Shown here piece after piece: positions 1-9,215 of a stretch of DNA of 64,000 nucleotides. The stretch lies in contig NZ_LR735000.1 in the NCBI RefSeq assembly GCF_900009265.2, positions 1 through 64,000 on the forward strand. Direction: 5' to 3'. The notes beneath the pieces are model-generated. The model had not been told where the DNA came from. It saw only the letters and a program-made list of their open reading frames with translations, and ran no database searches. Origin of the DNA: Planktothrix paucivesiculata PCC 9631. GTDB taxonomy: Bacteria > Cyanobacteriota > Cyanobacteriia > Cyanobacteriales > Microcoleaceae. The stretch's first letter is position 1. Each line of letters begins with the position of its first letter. The position numbers and the translations under genes are program-made.

Positions 1-27
1 CCACACTTCTCTACGAGTAAGTGTGGG
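1..27. repeat. Hairpin with one bulged base at the tnpB 3' end (IS200/IS605-type end or omega-RNA structure)
   Basis: CCACACTT (1-8) is the exact reverse complement of AAGTGTGG (19-26). Inside it CTC (9-11) pairs with GAG (15-17), leaving T18 as a single bulge. IS200/IS605 transposon ends characteristically carry subterminal hairpins with an unpaired base, and the 3' end of tnpB overlaps the guide (omega) RNA. The position inside the last codons of the TnpB gene fits that role. The true element end lies outside the window. Confidence 0.55.
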
Positions 28-1205
28 CTTCTAGCATCAACGGGGATAGCATCAGAAGAAACAGAAGTTTGTTCTGGTGACTGACATCCCCTCAGACTAG
101 CAGTATCGCTGGTTCCCAACGACAAAATCCGCAAGGCTTCATTCTTGATATTTACCGCAGCATTGATATCACGGTCATGGGTAGTTTGGCAATGTTCACA
201 AGTCCAACTTCTAACATCAAGCGGTAAACTACTAACTTGATTTAGACAGACGTGACAAGTTTTAGAAGAAGGGAAAAATCGATCAACTTCTTGATAGGTT
301 TTCCCTTCTTTTTCGGCTTTGTACTTGAGCATTGTACCGAACATTCCCCATCCACAATCGCTAATTAATTTAGCTAACTTATGGTTTCTAACCATATTTT
401 TAACCCCTAGATTTTCTACAGCAATCACTTGGTTTTCGTTGACTATCTTGCGGGATAGTTTGTGTAGAAAATCTTCTCGACAACGAGATATTTTAGCGTG
501 GACTTTAGCTACTTTTAATCTAGCTTTTTGTCTACTGTTACTTCCCTTTTGTTTACGAGATAATTTTTGTTGTTTTCGTTTTAAGTTACGTTGATGTTTA
601 GCAAAGTGTTGGGGGTTACTATATTTATCTCCATCACTGGTAATTGCCAAATGGGTTAACCCTAAATCAATCCCAATTGCTTTTCCATTCGTTGATAGAT
701 TGGGTGTTTCCTTCCCGTCATCAACTAAGATAGAAGCATAATACTTTCCATCGGGATTCTTTGAAACAGTAACGGTTTTAATTGCGCCTTGAAATTCCCG
801 ATGACGCACACAATAAACCAACCCTACTTTACCGGGTAATTTCAGGTAATCCCCTTCCAACTTGACATTTTGGGGATAACTGATTGATTGTCTACCGTGT
901 TTGGATTTGAACCGAGGTAATCTTGCCCGTTTCTCAAAGAAGTTTTTGTAAGATATGGACAAGTTAAGAGCAACAACTTGCAAAGATTGGGAATAGGCAT
1001 CAGTTAACCAAGGATATTCTTTTTTTAATTCAGGCAATAATCCTTGAATTGCTTTTCTTGATAATCCTTTTCCCGTTTGCTTATAGGTTTCTTGACACAA
1101 GTTTAGGGCATAATTCCAATACCAACGACAACAGCCAAAGATTTTTGCTAAGGCGATTTGCTGTTCGGTTGTTGGGTATATGCGATACTTGTATGCTTGA
1201 AACAT
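1..1205 (-). CDS. tnpB: TnpB RNA-guided nuclease of an IS200/IS605-family element (3' end off the window)
   Basis: The minus strand is open from an ATG at 1205 to base 1 without a stop, about 401 codons. The protein begins MFQAYKYRIYPT, the standard TnpB opening. It carries the three RuvC-like acidic motifs: GIDLGLTHLA, IAVENLGV and THDRDINAAVNI. A zinc finger with two CxxC pairs (CHVC and CEHC) precedes the last motif. The C-terminal tail runs into the hairpin at 1-27. A second in-frame ATG at 1238 would add 11 residues; I prefer 1205 because family proteins start there. No TnpA gene is seen on the upstream side, so this may be a TnpB-only element mobilised in trans. Catalytic residues look intact. 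Known for the family: TnpB cuts DNA guided by RNA made from the element's right end. Confidence 0.9.
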   Translation of the reverse strand, partial: MFQAYKYRIYPTTEQQIALAKIFGCCRWYWNYALNLCQETYKQTGKGLSRKAIQGLLPELKKEYPWLTDAYSQSLQVVALNLSISYKNFFEKRARLPRFKSKHGRQSISYPQNVKLEGDYLKLPGKVGLVYCVRHREFQGAIKTVTVSKNPDGKYYASILVDDGKETPNLSTNGKAIGIDLGLTHLAITSDGDKYSNPQHFAKHQRNLKRKQQKLSRKQKGSNSRQKARLKVAKVHAKISRCREDFLHKLSRKIVNENQVIAVENLGVKNMVRNHKLAKLISDCGWGMFGTMLKYKAEKEGKTYQEVDRFFPSSKTCHVCLNQVSSLPLDVRSWTCEHCQTTHDRDINAAVNIKNEALRILSLGTSDTASLRGCQSPEQTSVSSDAIPVDARSPHLLVEKC

Positions 1206-1282
1206 TGTCACTTTCAACTCTTTGATATAATCTAACATATTATTGTTAATTTTGTCGGGATTGACAAACGCAAAATTAACTT

Positions 1283-1363
1283 GGGGGAGTCCATGTAACG
1301 CACGCTGATTTCTGGTTATTTTTTTTGTTTTGTGAAATTCAGCGTGGGACTTATCGCTCCCCC
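1283..1363. repeat. 81-nt nested inverted repeat upstream of tnpB, possible element left end
   Basis: GGGGGAG (1283-1289) pairs with CTCCCCC (1357-1363). Inside, CACGCTGATTTC (1301-1312) pairs with GAAATTCAGCGTG (1334-1346) with one bulged base. The loop is a T-rich tract. It lies 78 bases 5' of the tnpB start, where the left end of an IS200/IS605 element would be expected. That assignment is inference; an unrelated palindromic repeat is possible. Confidence 0.5.
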
Positions 1364-1380
1364 AAACCCCCTCGTCAGTT

Positions 1381-1442
1381 AAAAAAAGGCAAATAAATCG
1401 CTGGAGGATAGGGATTCAATCGAACCTTTTCCTACCAGCGAT
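1381..1442 (-). terminator. Rho-independent-type terminator of glmM
   Basis: Read on the minus strand, ATCGCTGG (1442-1435) and AGGA (1433-1430 region) pair with TCCT and CCAGCGAT (1408-1397). The stem is followed by TTTATTTG and then a run of seven T (complement of 1381-1387). It begins 30 bases after the glmM stop codon. Confidence 0.7.
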
Positions 1443-1471
1443 AAATCATTTATTTAAAATAATATCAACCG

Positions 1472-2947
1472 TTAAACGGCTAAATATTGCTGAACCACTA
1501 ATACTAACTGTTCGGCCCAATGGTTAGCTAAATCGGAACTTTTGGCTTCGACCATCACCCGAATTAACGGCTCAGTTCCCGACGCCCTAACTAAAATTCG
1601 CCCTTGATCTCCCATAGCGGCTTCTGCGGTTTCAATCGCTTTAACCACGGGTTCGCACTCTTGCCAATGACGCCGTTGATGAACGTCCTCAACCCGGATA
1701 TTTTTTAACAGTTGGGGATAGGTTTGGAAACTATTATTAACTAATTGTGCTAGAGACTGACCGGAATCTTTAACTAAGGTGGCCAAATGTAGGGCCGTCA
1801 TTAACCCATCACCACTAATTCCATAATGGTGACAGAGAATATGTCCCGACTGTTCGCCGCCTAACATCGCTCCTGTCCGTTCCATTTCGGCGTGAACGTG
1901 TTGGTCGCCCACCGGAGTCCGAATCATTTGGCCCCCGAATTGTTGCCAAGCCCGTTCAAAACCCAGGTTAGCCATCACCGTTGAAATAATTAAATTTTTC
2001 GGTAATTGTCCGGCTTTGCTCAGGGCTTGACCCCAAAAATATAGAATATAATCCCCGTCCACCGTCCGACCTTGGCCATCGACGGCTAAAACCCGATCCG
2101 CATCCCCATCAAAGGCAAATCCGAGATCGGCATTGTGTTGTAAAACAGTCTCTTGTAAGGCTTGTAGATGGGTAGAACCGCAATTTACATTAATTTGATG
2201 GCCATTGGGTTGATCGTGGAGACAAATCACCTCCGCCCCCATTTGTGTAAATACTTGGGCTGCTAAGGGAACTGCGGCCCCCCAAGCTAAATCTAAAACC
2301 ACCCGCATTCCCTTTAAATTAACGGCTGGAAGTAATGGCCCGTGCAGAGATTGGGCATAATTGTGAATCAGTTCCGGGCGGTAATAGTGTTGGCCACAGT
2401 CGCTATAAACCACGGGAAAATCGGAATTTCCCCTAATTCCCGCTTCTATTTGCTGTTGGAGGGCGGTGGAGAGTTTTGTGCCATCTTTTCCAAAAAACTT
2501 AATTCCGTTGTCTTCTGGGGGGTTATGGCTGGCGGAAATCATCACTCCCCCAATGGCTTCGGAGGTTAGGGTTAAGTAGGAGACACCGGGGGTGGGACAA
2601 ACTCCAATATGCCAAACTTCTAAGCCCGCAGCAATGAGTCCGGCGGAGAGGGCCATGGCTAACATATTGCCAGAGGTGCGGGTATCTTGGCCTAATATTA
2701 CTGGGCCAGGATGGTTGGCTTGCTGTCGGAGAACTTGGCCCGCCCAGAATCCCACTTGTAAAGCCAGGGGCGCGTTCAGCAGTCCGCCTACCCGTCCCCG
2801 GATACCATCGGTTCCAAATAATGGGGTGGTGGGGAGTTCCCCAACTTGATCGGCAAAGCCAAAATGGGATATGGTTCGAGGTTGGGCGGTATGGGCTGGT
2901 TTTAGCGGAAAACTAAAGTTCTGAGTCCGAGCGGGTGTTGCGACCAT
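1472..2947 (-). CDS. glmM: Phosphoglucosamine mutase
   Basis: Interconverts glucosamine-6-phosphate and glucosamine-1-phosphate in the cytoplasm, feeding UDP-GlcNAc for peptidoglycan and lipopolysaccharide. All four hallmarks of the alpha-D-phosphohexomutase family are visible: the phosphoserine loop ISASHNP (Ser140), the metal loop DGDADR (280-285), the sugar loop GGEQSGH and the phosphate loop [11 protein letters not shown] near the C-terminus. I chose the ATG at 2947 (491 aa) because AGGAG lies 8 bases upstream; the longer frame from 2980 adds 11 residues with no clear ribosome site. The first ~40 residues precede the first core motif [10 protein letters not shown] and look poorly structured. 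Monocistronic, divergent from the membrane-protein genes at 3144. Confidence 0.95.
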   Translation of the reverse strand: MVATPARTQNFSFPLKPAHTAQPRTISHFGFADQVGELPTTPLFGTDGIRGRVGGLLNAPLALQVGFWAGQVLRQQANHPGPVILGQDTRTSGNMLAMALSAGLIAAGLEVWHIGVCPTPGVSYLTLTSEAIGGVMISASHNPPEDNGIKFFGKDGTKLSTALQQQIEAGIRGNSDFPVVYSDCGQHYYRPELIHNYAQSLHGPLLPAVNLKGMRVVLDLAWGAAVPLAAQVFTQMGAEVICLHDQPNGHQINVNCGSTHLQALQETVLQHNADLGFAFDGDADRVLAVDGQGRTVDGDYILYFWGQALSKAGQLPKNLIISTVMANLGFERAWQQFGGQMIRTPVGDQHVHAEMERTGAMLGGEQSGHILCHHYGISGDGLMTALHLATLVKDSGQSLAQLVNNSFQTYPQLLKNIRVEDVHQRRHWQECEPVVKAIETAEAAMGDQGRILVRASGTEPLIRVMVEAKSSDLANHWAEQLVLVVQQYLAV

Positions 2948-3000
2948 AAAATTCACTCCTCTTAATATATATTCACACACTCAATGTGGAGCATAGCACG

Positions 3001-3085
3001 TCAGGAACGAAGGTCAACGATTTTGACCGATGTGATATATATTACGAGGGTTGAAATTTACTGATTTTATCTGATCCGTTCCTGA
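3001..3085. promoter_or_regulatory. Inverted repeats in the divergent glmM / membrane-protein promoter region
   Basis: TCAGGAACG (3001-3009) is the reverse complement of CGTTCCTGA (3077-3085). Between them GGTCAA (3012-3017) pairs with TTGACC (3023-3028). The spacing and the location between two divergent genes suggest operators or a cruciform. No regulator is identifiable from the sequence. Confidence 0.35.
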
Positions 3086-3143
3086 TCTATTGTCATTCTA
3101 CAAGATGTAAGGATCAAAATCTGAATTTATTTTGAATACCCTA

Positions 3144-4817
3144 ATGGTCACAAAAATTTCCCCAAAATCCTCTTTTTATTCAGTTCTTTTAATTGGAATT
3201 ATTGCTATCACTGGGTTGATTGCTTATGCTAATATCCTGAATAGTTTTTTTCTCTCGGATGATTTTGTTTTAATTGCATTATTGTCTAAATTAGGGCCGT
3301 TTGGGTTATGGTTCAATCAACAGCATGGTAAATCGTTGTTTTTTCGTCCTCTCTTGGGAGTGATTAGTTTTTTAGACTATAAAATCTGGGGTTTGAACCC
3401 TTTGGGTTATCATTTGACAAATTTTGGGTTTCATTTAGCTAATTCTTTTTTGGTGGGAAGTATAGCATTTTTATTCAGTTTAAATTTAAGATTAGATTTA
3501 AAATTAAAACGGTTTATTCCTTATTTAGCTGGATTTATTTTTCTATTATTACCTTCCCATTCGGAAGCCGTTTCTTGGATTTCTGCCCGAACAGATGTTA
3601 TCGCCACCTTTTTTGCTCTACTCTCTTTTTGCACCTATTTAAACTTTAGACACTTTGGTAAACCCATAAAATTATGGATTTCGTTAATTGCCTTTTTAGC
3701 CGCCTTATTATGTAAAGAATCCATTGTGAGTTTTCCTGGGTTAATTATCGCCTATGAATTCTATCAATATTCACAAACAAAATCTAAAAAAATTGAGAAA
3801 TCCTTAACAAATTGTCTACTTTATATCGCAGTTTTAGGATTCTATTTTATTTGGCGATATCTCAAATTAGGAACATTAGTGGGAGGCTATGGAGAAGGAA
3901 TTCATCTTAAATTTAATCCCATACAAATTTTATATAACTTAATTATTTATCCCTTGCGTAGTTTCTTGTCCGCTCAATTCAACTCTAGTTTAACCTTCTG
4001 GATTTCAGCTTTTATCGGTTTGGTTTTAATCTCTATATTTGCCGTAATTGTCAGTTATTATCGTCATCAATTCCAATCTAATATTCCTCAAACCTTACTT
4101 TTAATTATTGTAGGATTTTGGATTTGTGTGTTACCCGCTATTAATGTTTCCGTCTCCCCTTTTGATAGTCAAGGAGAACGTTATTTATATTGGGCGTCTA
4201 GTTTTACCTCTATTTATATCGCCTTAATTTTTACCATTCTGGTCAGTCATTTTCAACTCTGTTTAATTCTATCCTCAATTTTATTAGTGAGTTTGGGATT
4301 ATCTCTCAACACTGTTAACCAAAACTGGAAATTCGCCGGAGAAATTTCTAAAAGTCTGTTATCTAGTTTACAAAAAATGCCGATAGAATCCCCGATTATT
4401 ACCACCATTCCCGATAATTTTAGAGGGGCTTATCTATACAGAACAGGATTAATTCAAGGACTCTATCTTTTTGATCTTGATAATCGTTTTAATGTTCAAT
4501 TTGAACAGAAATCCACGGATAAACCCTTTGAAACCGTGAGATTTTATAGCAATAATATTTTATTAGTGATGATGAATACCCTGCGAGAACCTAGCGATAA
4601 AATTATTGTTAATTCCCCCCAACCTAACCAATATCAATTTCAATTATCCAATCCCCAAACCTTATTTTTTCCCACGCCCAAAAATACATTGGTCACTAAA
4701 GACTATCAAGTTAGCGATGTACAACCCCAAAGCTACACCCTGACCCTCAAAAATCCTAGCCGTTTTCAGGATTTATTATTGTATTCGTCGGGGGAGTTTG
4801 TTAAACTATCGAATTAA
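3144..4817 (+). CDS. Multi-pass membrane protein, GT-C glycosyltransferase-like
   Basis: 557 aa from the ATG at 3144; a TTG four codons earlier is also in frame and no clear ribosome site decides. About ten to eleven hydrophobic segments fill residues 10-420, followed by a ~140-residue soluble C-terminal part. The first extracytoplasmic loop contains an acidic pair in the SDDF context (about residue 40) and then RPL and HLTNFGFHLAN. An acidic pair in loop 1 is the usual catalytic mark of GT-C enzymes, which move sugars from polyprenyl-phosphate donors. The substrate cannot be told. It is followed by the flavoprotein-GtrA gene on the same strand, which also points to lipid-linked sugars, so I infer a role in envelope or surface glycan synthesis. 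Confidence 0.6.
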   Translation: MVTKISPKSSFYSVLLIGIIAITGLIAYANILNSFFLSDDFVLIALLSKLGPFGLWFNQQHGKSLFFRPLLGVISFLDYKIWGLNPLGYHLTNFGFHLANSFLVGSIAFLFSLNLRLDLKLKRFIPYLAGFIFLLLPSHSEAVSWISARTDVIATFFALLSFCTYLNFRHFGKPIKLWISLIAFLAALLCKESIVSFPGLIIAYEFYQYSQTKSKKIEKSLTNCLLYIAVLGFYFIWRYLKLGTLVGGYGEGIHLKFNPIQILYNLIIYPLRSFLSAQFNSSLTFWISAFIGLVLISIFAVIVSYYRHQFQSNIPQTLLLIIVGFWICVLPAINVSVSPFDSQGERYLYWASSFTSIYIALIFTILVSHFQLCLILSSILLVSLGLSLNTVNQNWKFAGEISKSLLSSLQKMPIESPIITTIPDNFRGAYLYRTGLIQGLYLFDLDNRFNVQFEQKSTDKPFETVRFYSNNILLVMMNTLREPSDKIIVNSPQPNQYQFQLSNPQTLFFPTPKNTLVTKDYQVSDVQPQSYTLTLKNPSRFQDLLLYSSGEFVKLSN

Positions 4818-4863
4818 TCTTGTATTATAGAGACAATTTATCAAACGATAATATTTAGGTGTG

Positions 4864-6741
4864 ATGGAACCCATTTATATTTTAGGGGCTGGCCCGGCTG
4901 GTCTGGCGGCGGCCTATACTTTAACCAAGCAAGGTCAGTCCGTGGTGGTGGTTGAACGCGATGGTCAAGTCGGAGGATTAGCCAAAAGTATAGAATATCA
5001 AGGCTTTATCTTAGATTATGGCCCCCATCGATTTTATACAAAAATTGCTCCGGTTTTGCAACTTTGGGATGAAGTTTTAGGGGATGAACAAGTTACAGTT
5101 AATCGTCTGACTCGGATTTATTATGGGGGAAAATATTTTAGTTATCCCTTAAAAGCTAGACAAGTTTTATCCGCATTAGGGTTAGTTGAAAGTTTAAGAA
5201 TTGTCCTGTCTTATTTAGCCGTCCGGTTATTTCCTAAACCCGAAGCTAATAACTTTGCCGAATGGGTAGAAAATAAATTTGGCAAACGACTATCAGAAAT
5301 ATTTTTTGAAGGTTATACCGAAAAATTATGGGGTATTCCCTGTACAGAAATTAGTCCTGATTGGGCTGCCCAACGCATTAAGGGGTTATCGTTATCAAAA
5401 GCGATTAAAAATGCTCTTTTAGGCAATGATGGGAAAGTTAAAAATCTGATTGACCAGTTTCAATTTCCCCGTTTGGGTTCGGGTCAACTCTATGAAAAAA
5501 TTGCTGACTATTTACAACAGCATCAGCAAGAAATTTTATTAAATACGGAAGTTATTCAAGTTCATCATCATAATTCTCAAGTTTCCCATATTACCCTGAG
5601 AAATCGTATCACCAAAGAGGAAAATACCGTGGCTTGTGGGGGGGTTATTTCCTCCATTCCTCTCACCCATTTTGTTCAACAATTGCAATCTTCCCCTCCT
5701 GAAAAAGTTATTGATGCTGCAAAATCGCTAAAATTTAGAAATACAATTTTAGTCTATTTAATTGTAGAAGGAGGCAATCTTTTCCCTGATAATTGGTTAT
5801 ATATTAATGACCCCCGGGTGCAAGTGGGACGGGTGACAAATTTCGCCAATTGGTCGCCGGAAATGTTAGCTAATACCGAACAAACTCCCCTCTGTTGTGA
5901 ATATTGGTGTAATTTTGGCGATGATTTATGGCAATGTCCAGAGGATGAATTGAGAATATTAGCGGAAAAAGACTTACGCAAAATTGGGTTATTAAAAAAT
6001 CAAGCGGTTTCCGATGGGTTTATTGTTCGTTTACCCCGCACCTATCCTATCTATGCAGGAAATTATCAAGCTGCTTTATCGGAAATTCAAGACTATTTAC
6101 AAACCTTCCAAAACTTACAATTAGTCGGACGTTATGGGGCATTTAAGTATAATAATCAAGACCATAGTTTATTAATGGGAATTTTTGCTGCGGAGAATGT
6201 TTTAACTCCGGGTAAACATAATCTCTGGAATGTTAATAGTGATAGCGAATATGTGGAAGAAGCTCACGCAGAAGCCGCCACCACCGCCGCCACGAATACT
6301 CGTCTATCCCGCCGTCGCCAAACCTTAAAAACCCTCCGAGAATTTGGCGGCTATTTATTTACCGGGGGCGCGGCTACTATTATTGATGTACTGATATTTT
6401 CCCTACTTATTCAGTCGGGACTCTGGTATGTTTTTGCCTTGGGAATTAGCTATTTTATCGGGTTAAGTACCAATTTTTGGCTAAGTCGGCGGTTTGTATT
6501 TGGGATTTATTGGAAAAACTGGTTTGTTCAATATGGCGTATTTGCGACGGTTGCTTTAAATAGTTTACTAGCTAATTTAGGGCTATTACAACTATTAATT
6601 AATGAGTTAGGATGGCATCCAACCCTATCCCGTTTAGTTAGTGCGGCTTGTGTCGCCTTAATTAGTTTTACTGGACATAAGTTGTATTCATTCTCATCCT
6701 CAAATCAATCTAATAATCAAGTTTCTGAACTGCAATCTTAA
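4864..6741 (+). CDS. UGM/amine-oxidase-like flavoprotein fused to a GtrA-family membrane domain
   Basis: Residues 1 to about 470 are an FAD-dependent oxidoreductase: dinucleotide motif GAGPAG at 8-13, VVVERDGQVGGL, and FILDYGPHRFY, the pattern of UDP-galactopyranose mutase-like and protoporphyrinogen-oxidase-like proteins. After a polar, Ala/Thr/Arg-rich linker (about 465-490) a GtrA-like domain with four hydrophobic segments runs to about 613. GtrA proteins are thought to flip or handle polyprenyl-linked sugars in glycan modification. The fusion suggests that a sugar or isoprenoid precursor is modified and handed to the membrane carrier. I start at the ATG at 4864; the GTG just before it is in frame. 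It lies 46 bases after the preceding gene and 6 bases before the next, a probable operon. Confidence 0.75.
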   Translation: MEPIYILGAGPAGLAAAYTLTKQGQSVVVVERDGQVGGLAKSIEYQGFILDYGPHRFYTKIAPVLQLWDEVLGDEQVTVNRLTRIYYGGKYFSYPLKARQVLSALGLVESLRIVLSYLAVRLFPKPEANNFAEWVENKFGKRLSEIFFEGYTEKLWGIPCTEISPDWAAQRIKGLSLSKAIKNALLGNDGKVKNLIDQFQFPRLGSGQLYEKIADYLQQHQQEILLNTEVIQVHHHNSQVSHITLRNRITKEENTVACGGVISSIPLTHFVQQLQSSPPEKVIDAAKSLKFRNTILVYLIVEGGNLFPDNWLYINDPRVQVGRVTNFANWSPEMLANTEQTPLCCEYWCNFGDDLWQCPEDELRILAEKDLRKIGLLKNQAVSDGFIVRLPRTYPIYAGNYQAALSEIQDYLQTFQNLQLVGRYGAFKYNNQDHSLLMGIFAAENVLTPGKHNLWNVNSDSEYVEEAHAEAATTAATNTRLSRRRQTLKTLREFGGYLFTGGAATIIDVLIFSLLIQSGLWYVFALGISYFIGLSTNFWLSRRFVFGIYWKNWFVQYGVFATVALNSLLANLGLLQLLINELGWHPTLSRLVSAACVALISFTGHKLYSFSSSNQSNNQVSELQS

Positions 6742-6747
6742 CTGATA

Positions 6748-8979
6748 ATGTCTGAACAAAAACAACAAGCTAAAGTGAATTTAATCGCTATTTTTATAAT
6801 CACTTTAGCTACTTGGTTAATTCTAGTTCCCTTTATTAATCCGATAAAAATTCCCTTGGGAGACAATACAAAGGGGGTAATTTCTTTAGCCAGTATTGAG
6901 AATATTAGTCCCTATACGGACTATCTCAAATATATTATTTTACTCCTAATTCCTCCCTTAATTGCGACTCTGGTTTTAAACCTGAATCATAAACCCCTGG
7001 GAATACTTTTAAGGATTCTTAACCATCGTTATACTTGGATAGGAGTTAGTTCTATTCTATTACTAACTTGGTTAATAAATACTCCTTTCAGCCAATTTAG
7101 AATTAATTCAACTTTAATTGATTCTTTCCATGAAGGGGAATTTTTAGGGTTTTTACCGAACTTTCTCCAACTTCCCAAACCCTTTATCAATACGGTTTTA
7201 ATTCATGGGTATGGCGTTGATGTGCTTCCCAGTTGGTTAGCAAAAAATCTCGCTACCCAAAATAATGGTATTGCTTTAACTCGGTTATTCGTAAACTTGG
7301 AAAATGTGATCACCTGTTTGGGTTATTTTTGGATAATTTGGGAATTAATTAATTTAGCAAAAATCAATAAAAATAGGTTAAAAATATTCTTAATTTCTTG
7401 TATTTTGTTTTGTGTCTTTGATGGAATTTTTTATAAATTTGATGGACGTAGGGGAACCAGTTTTATTATTCAATTGGCGTTAACCTTACGGTTTTTTAGA
7501 ATAGCGGAAACTCAACCCAACCAAGCCCAATGGTTATCGGTGTTGATTGGAGCATCAATTCCCAGTAGTTTTTTCTATATTTATGACCGAGCAATTTATT
7601 TTATAGCTGTTTATTTATTTGCTTCTATTTTATCATTATTTTTACCTAAAAAAACAACTATTTTATGGTTCAGGGGTTCACTCGTTGGAATCGTTATTGC
7701 TTCTATTTTTAGTATAATTATCGTAGGTTTTGAGCAAATAAACGCCATTATCTCTCAAGTTTTATATTGGGGAAAATATGGACGCTATATTTCTTTTATT
7801 CCCCTTCCTCCCCTAGAATTAACCTGGACTTCTCAAACCTTTTGGTTATCGATGTTTGTTCAAAGTGCGGTTTTAGTTTACCTGATTTTAGACTTTAAAA
7901 ATCAGGGTTTAAAACTCCGTCCCTTTATTCAAAACAATCATCTAATTATTTTACTTCTGATTCCTGCATCGGTTTACATGAGAATTACCCTCGATAGAAG
8001 CGATATCGGACACGCCTATCATGGGGCATTAATTACGGCATTTTTAGTAATTTACCTAATTTATTTAGGATATAAACATCAAATAGAACCGCAGTTATCC
8101 CCACTTAATATAACTCCCATTCAACAGAGTTTAACTATTTTTATCTTAATTGTAATTATCTTAACAGAACCCGGTTTTAATGTTTTTAAAGGTATCCAAA
8201 AACTGACGCAACTCCCTGAATTTTTATCGACTCCCGACTCTCAACTTTTAAAACCCGATTATTTAGAAGCATGGAATACTCTTAAACCTGAAATTGAACA
8301 ACAATCTTGCTTTTTTACCTTAACCTCCGAAGGATTATGGTATTATTTATTTGATAAACCCTCCTGTTCTAAATATAGTTATGTTCTATATGCTAAACCT
8401 ACCGTTGCACAAGAAACAGTAATTCAAGAATTGAATCAAACTAAACCTGATATTTTATTATTAACTAATGAAATATGGTATCAAAATCCTTGGGATGAGG
8501 TGTTAAAATCTGAATCCGCTTCTTTGATTTATCAGAATGTGTTAACGACTTATAGACCTTATAAAACAGTTCAATCCCATTGGTTTTGGAAACGCAATAA
8601 TCAACCATTAAAATTAACTCAAACTCAATCTTTAAATGGTAATATAGAATCCTTTCCTACCCAAAATATTCATCAAAGTGATAATTTATCCATTGGTGGG
8701 TGGTCAATTATTCCTGAATCTTCCCAACCTGCGGATGCAGTCTATTTAAGTTTAGGGGAAAATAATCAATTAATTGCTGTTGGTCAAGTTAATATTCCTA
8801 GACCCGATGTAGTCCAAATTTTATCTAACCCTAAATATGAAAAATCCGGCTGGATGATTCGAGTTCCAACAGCAATTTTACCCCCAGGGAATAATCAAAT
8901 GAAAGTCTGGACTTATGACGCTAAAAACAATCAACTCACTCAAATTGGAAAAGGTTTCAATTTAGAAATTCTCCCCTAA
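6748..8979 (+). CDS. Large multi-pass membrane protein of unknown function with a C-terminal soluble domain
   Basis: 743 aa. Roughly twelve hydrophobic segments occupy residues 10-480; the remaining ~260 residues are soluble and hydrophilic, the last ~120 of them with a beta-rich look. A SFHEGEFLGF motif follows the third or fourth membrane segment and a LDRSDIGHAYHG motif lies near residue 420. Conserved charged residues facing outside would fit a GT-C type glycosyltransferase or polymerase, but I do not recognise the family. It starts 6 bases after the flavoprotein-GtrA stop, so all three genes 3144-8979 are probably co-transcribed and act in one surface-glycan pathway. The 3' end (from 8872) is partly duplicated downstream at 9081-9154. 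Confidence 0.55.
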   Translation: MSEQKQQAKVNLIAIFIITLATWLILVPFINPIKIPLGDNTKGVISLASIENISPYTDYLKYIILLLIPPLIATLVLNLNHKPLGILLRILNHRYTWIGVSSILLLTWLINTPFSQFRINSTLIDSFHEGEFLGFLPNFLQLPKPFINTVLIHGYGVDVLPSWLAKNLATQNNGIALTRLFVNLENVITCLGYFWIIWELINLAKINKNRLKIFLISCILFCVFDGIFYKFDGRRGTSFIIQLALTLRFFRIAETQPNQAQWLSVLIGASIPSSFFYIYDRAIYFIAVYLFASILSLFLPKKTTILWFRGSLVGIVIASIFSIIIVGFEQINAIISQVLYWGKYGRYISFIPLPPLELTWTSQTFWLSMFVQSAVLVYLILDFKNQGLKLRPFIQNNHLIILLLIPASVYMRITLDRSDIGHAYHGALITAFLVIYLIYLGYKHQIEPQLSPLNITPIQQSLTIFILIVIILTEPGFNVFKGIQKLTQLPEFLSTPDSQLLKPDYLEAWNTLKPEIEQQSCFFTLTSEGLWYYLFDKPSCSKYSYVLYAKPTVAQETVIQELNQTKPDILLLTNEIWYQNPWDEVLKSESASLIYQNVLTTYRPYKTVQSHWFWKRNNQPLKLTQTQSLNGNIESFPTQNIHQSDNLSIGGWSIIPESSQPADAVYLSLGENNQLIAVGQVNIPRPDVVQILSNPKYEKSGWMIRVPTAILPPGNNQMKVWTYDAKNNQLTQIGKGFNLEILP

Positions 8980-8981
8980 CC

Positions 8982-9018
8982 CCGTTGTTGCGCCGTTGTT
9001 GCGCTTCAGCGCACTCTT
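8982..9018 (+). repeat. REP-like palindromic repeat, copy 1 (GTTGTTGCGCTTCAGCGCA family)
   Basis: Contains TGCGCT-TC-AGCGCA preceded by a doubled GTTGTTGCGC. A 33-base stretch is shared exactly with the copy at 53809-53845, and shorter copies lie at 9104-9127 and 15397-15422 (inverted). It starts two bases after the stop codon of the membrane-protein gene. Confidence 0.7.
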
Positions 9019-9035
9019 TCAAATAATTTTTATTA

Positions 9036-9081
9036 ATTTGGGATTACCTTAATGGAGAAAGCCCGGTCGGGCTTACTACGG
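9036..9081 (+). repeat. 46-bp direct repeat, copy 1, flanking the restriction gene on its 5' side
   Basis: Matches 12268-12313 at 40 of 46 positions and 13187-13230 closely. It contains AAGCCC-loop-GGGCTT, a terminator-like hairpin whose loop differs between copies. The first bases (ATTTGGGATTA then TTAATGG) correspond to the last codons and stop of the restriction gene in copy 2, so this looks like the leftover 3' end of a related gene. Confidence 0.75.
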
Positions 9082-9154
9082 CAATTTTACCCCCAGGAAA
9101 TAAGTTGTTGCGCTTCAGCGCACTCTTACTCTTTAAAATAATTTTTATTAAATT
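9081..9154 (+). repeat. Decayed duplicate of the 3' end of the upstream membrane-protein gene
   Basis: GCAATTTTACCCCCAGG at 9081-9097 repeats 8872-8888 inside the coding region, and 9104-9127 plus the following AAATAATTTTTATTAA repeats 8995-9036. The roughly 100 bases between these two blocks in the original are missing from the copy. The remaining bases to 9215 hold no further recognisable feature. Confidence 0.7.
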
Positions 9155-9215
9155 AAACATTTTATTGAGTTTAATATGAGATAATTAACAGAGAAAATCT
9201 GAAAACCTCTTTCCT

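Noticed and set aside
1405-1433. GGTTCGATTGAATCC on the minus strand resembles a tRNA T-arm
   Set aside because: Loop and stem lengths are wrong and no acceptor, D or anticodon arms are present; it is the loop of the glmM terminator.
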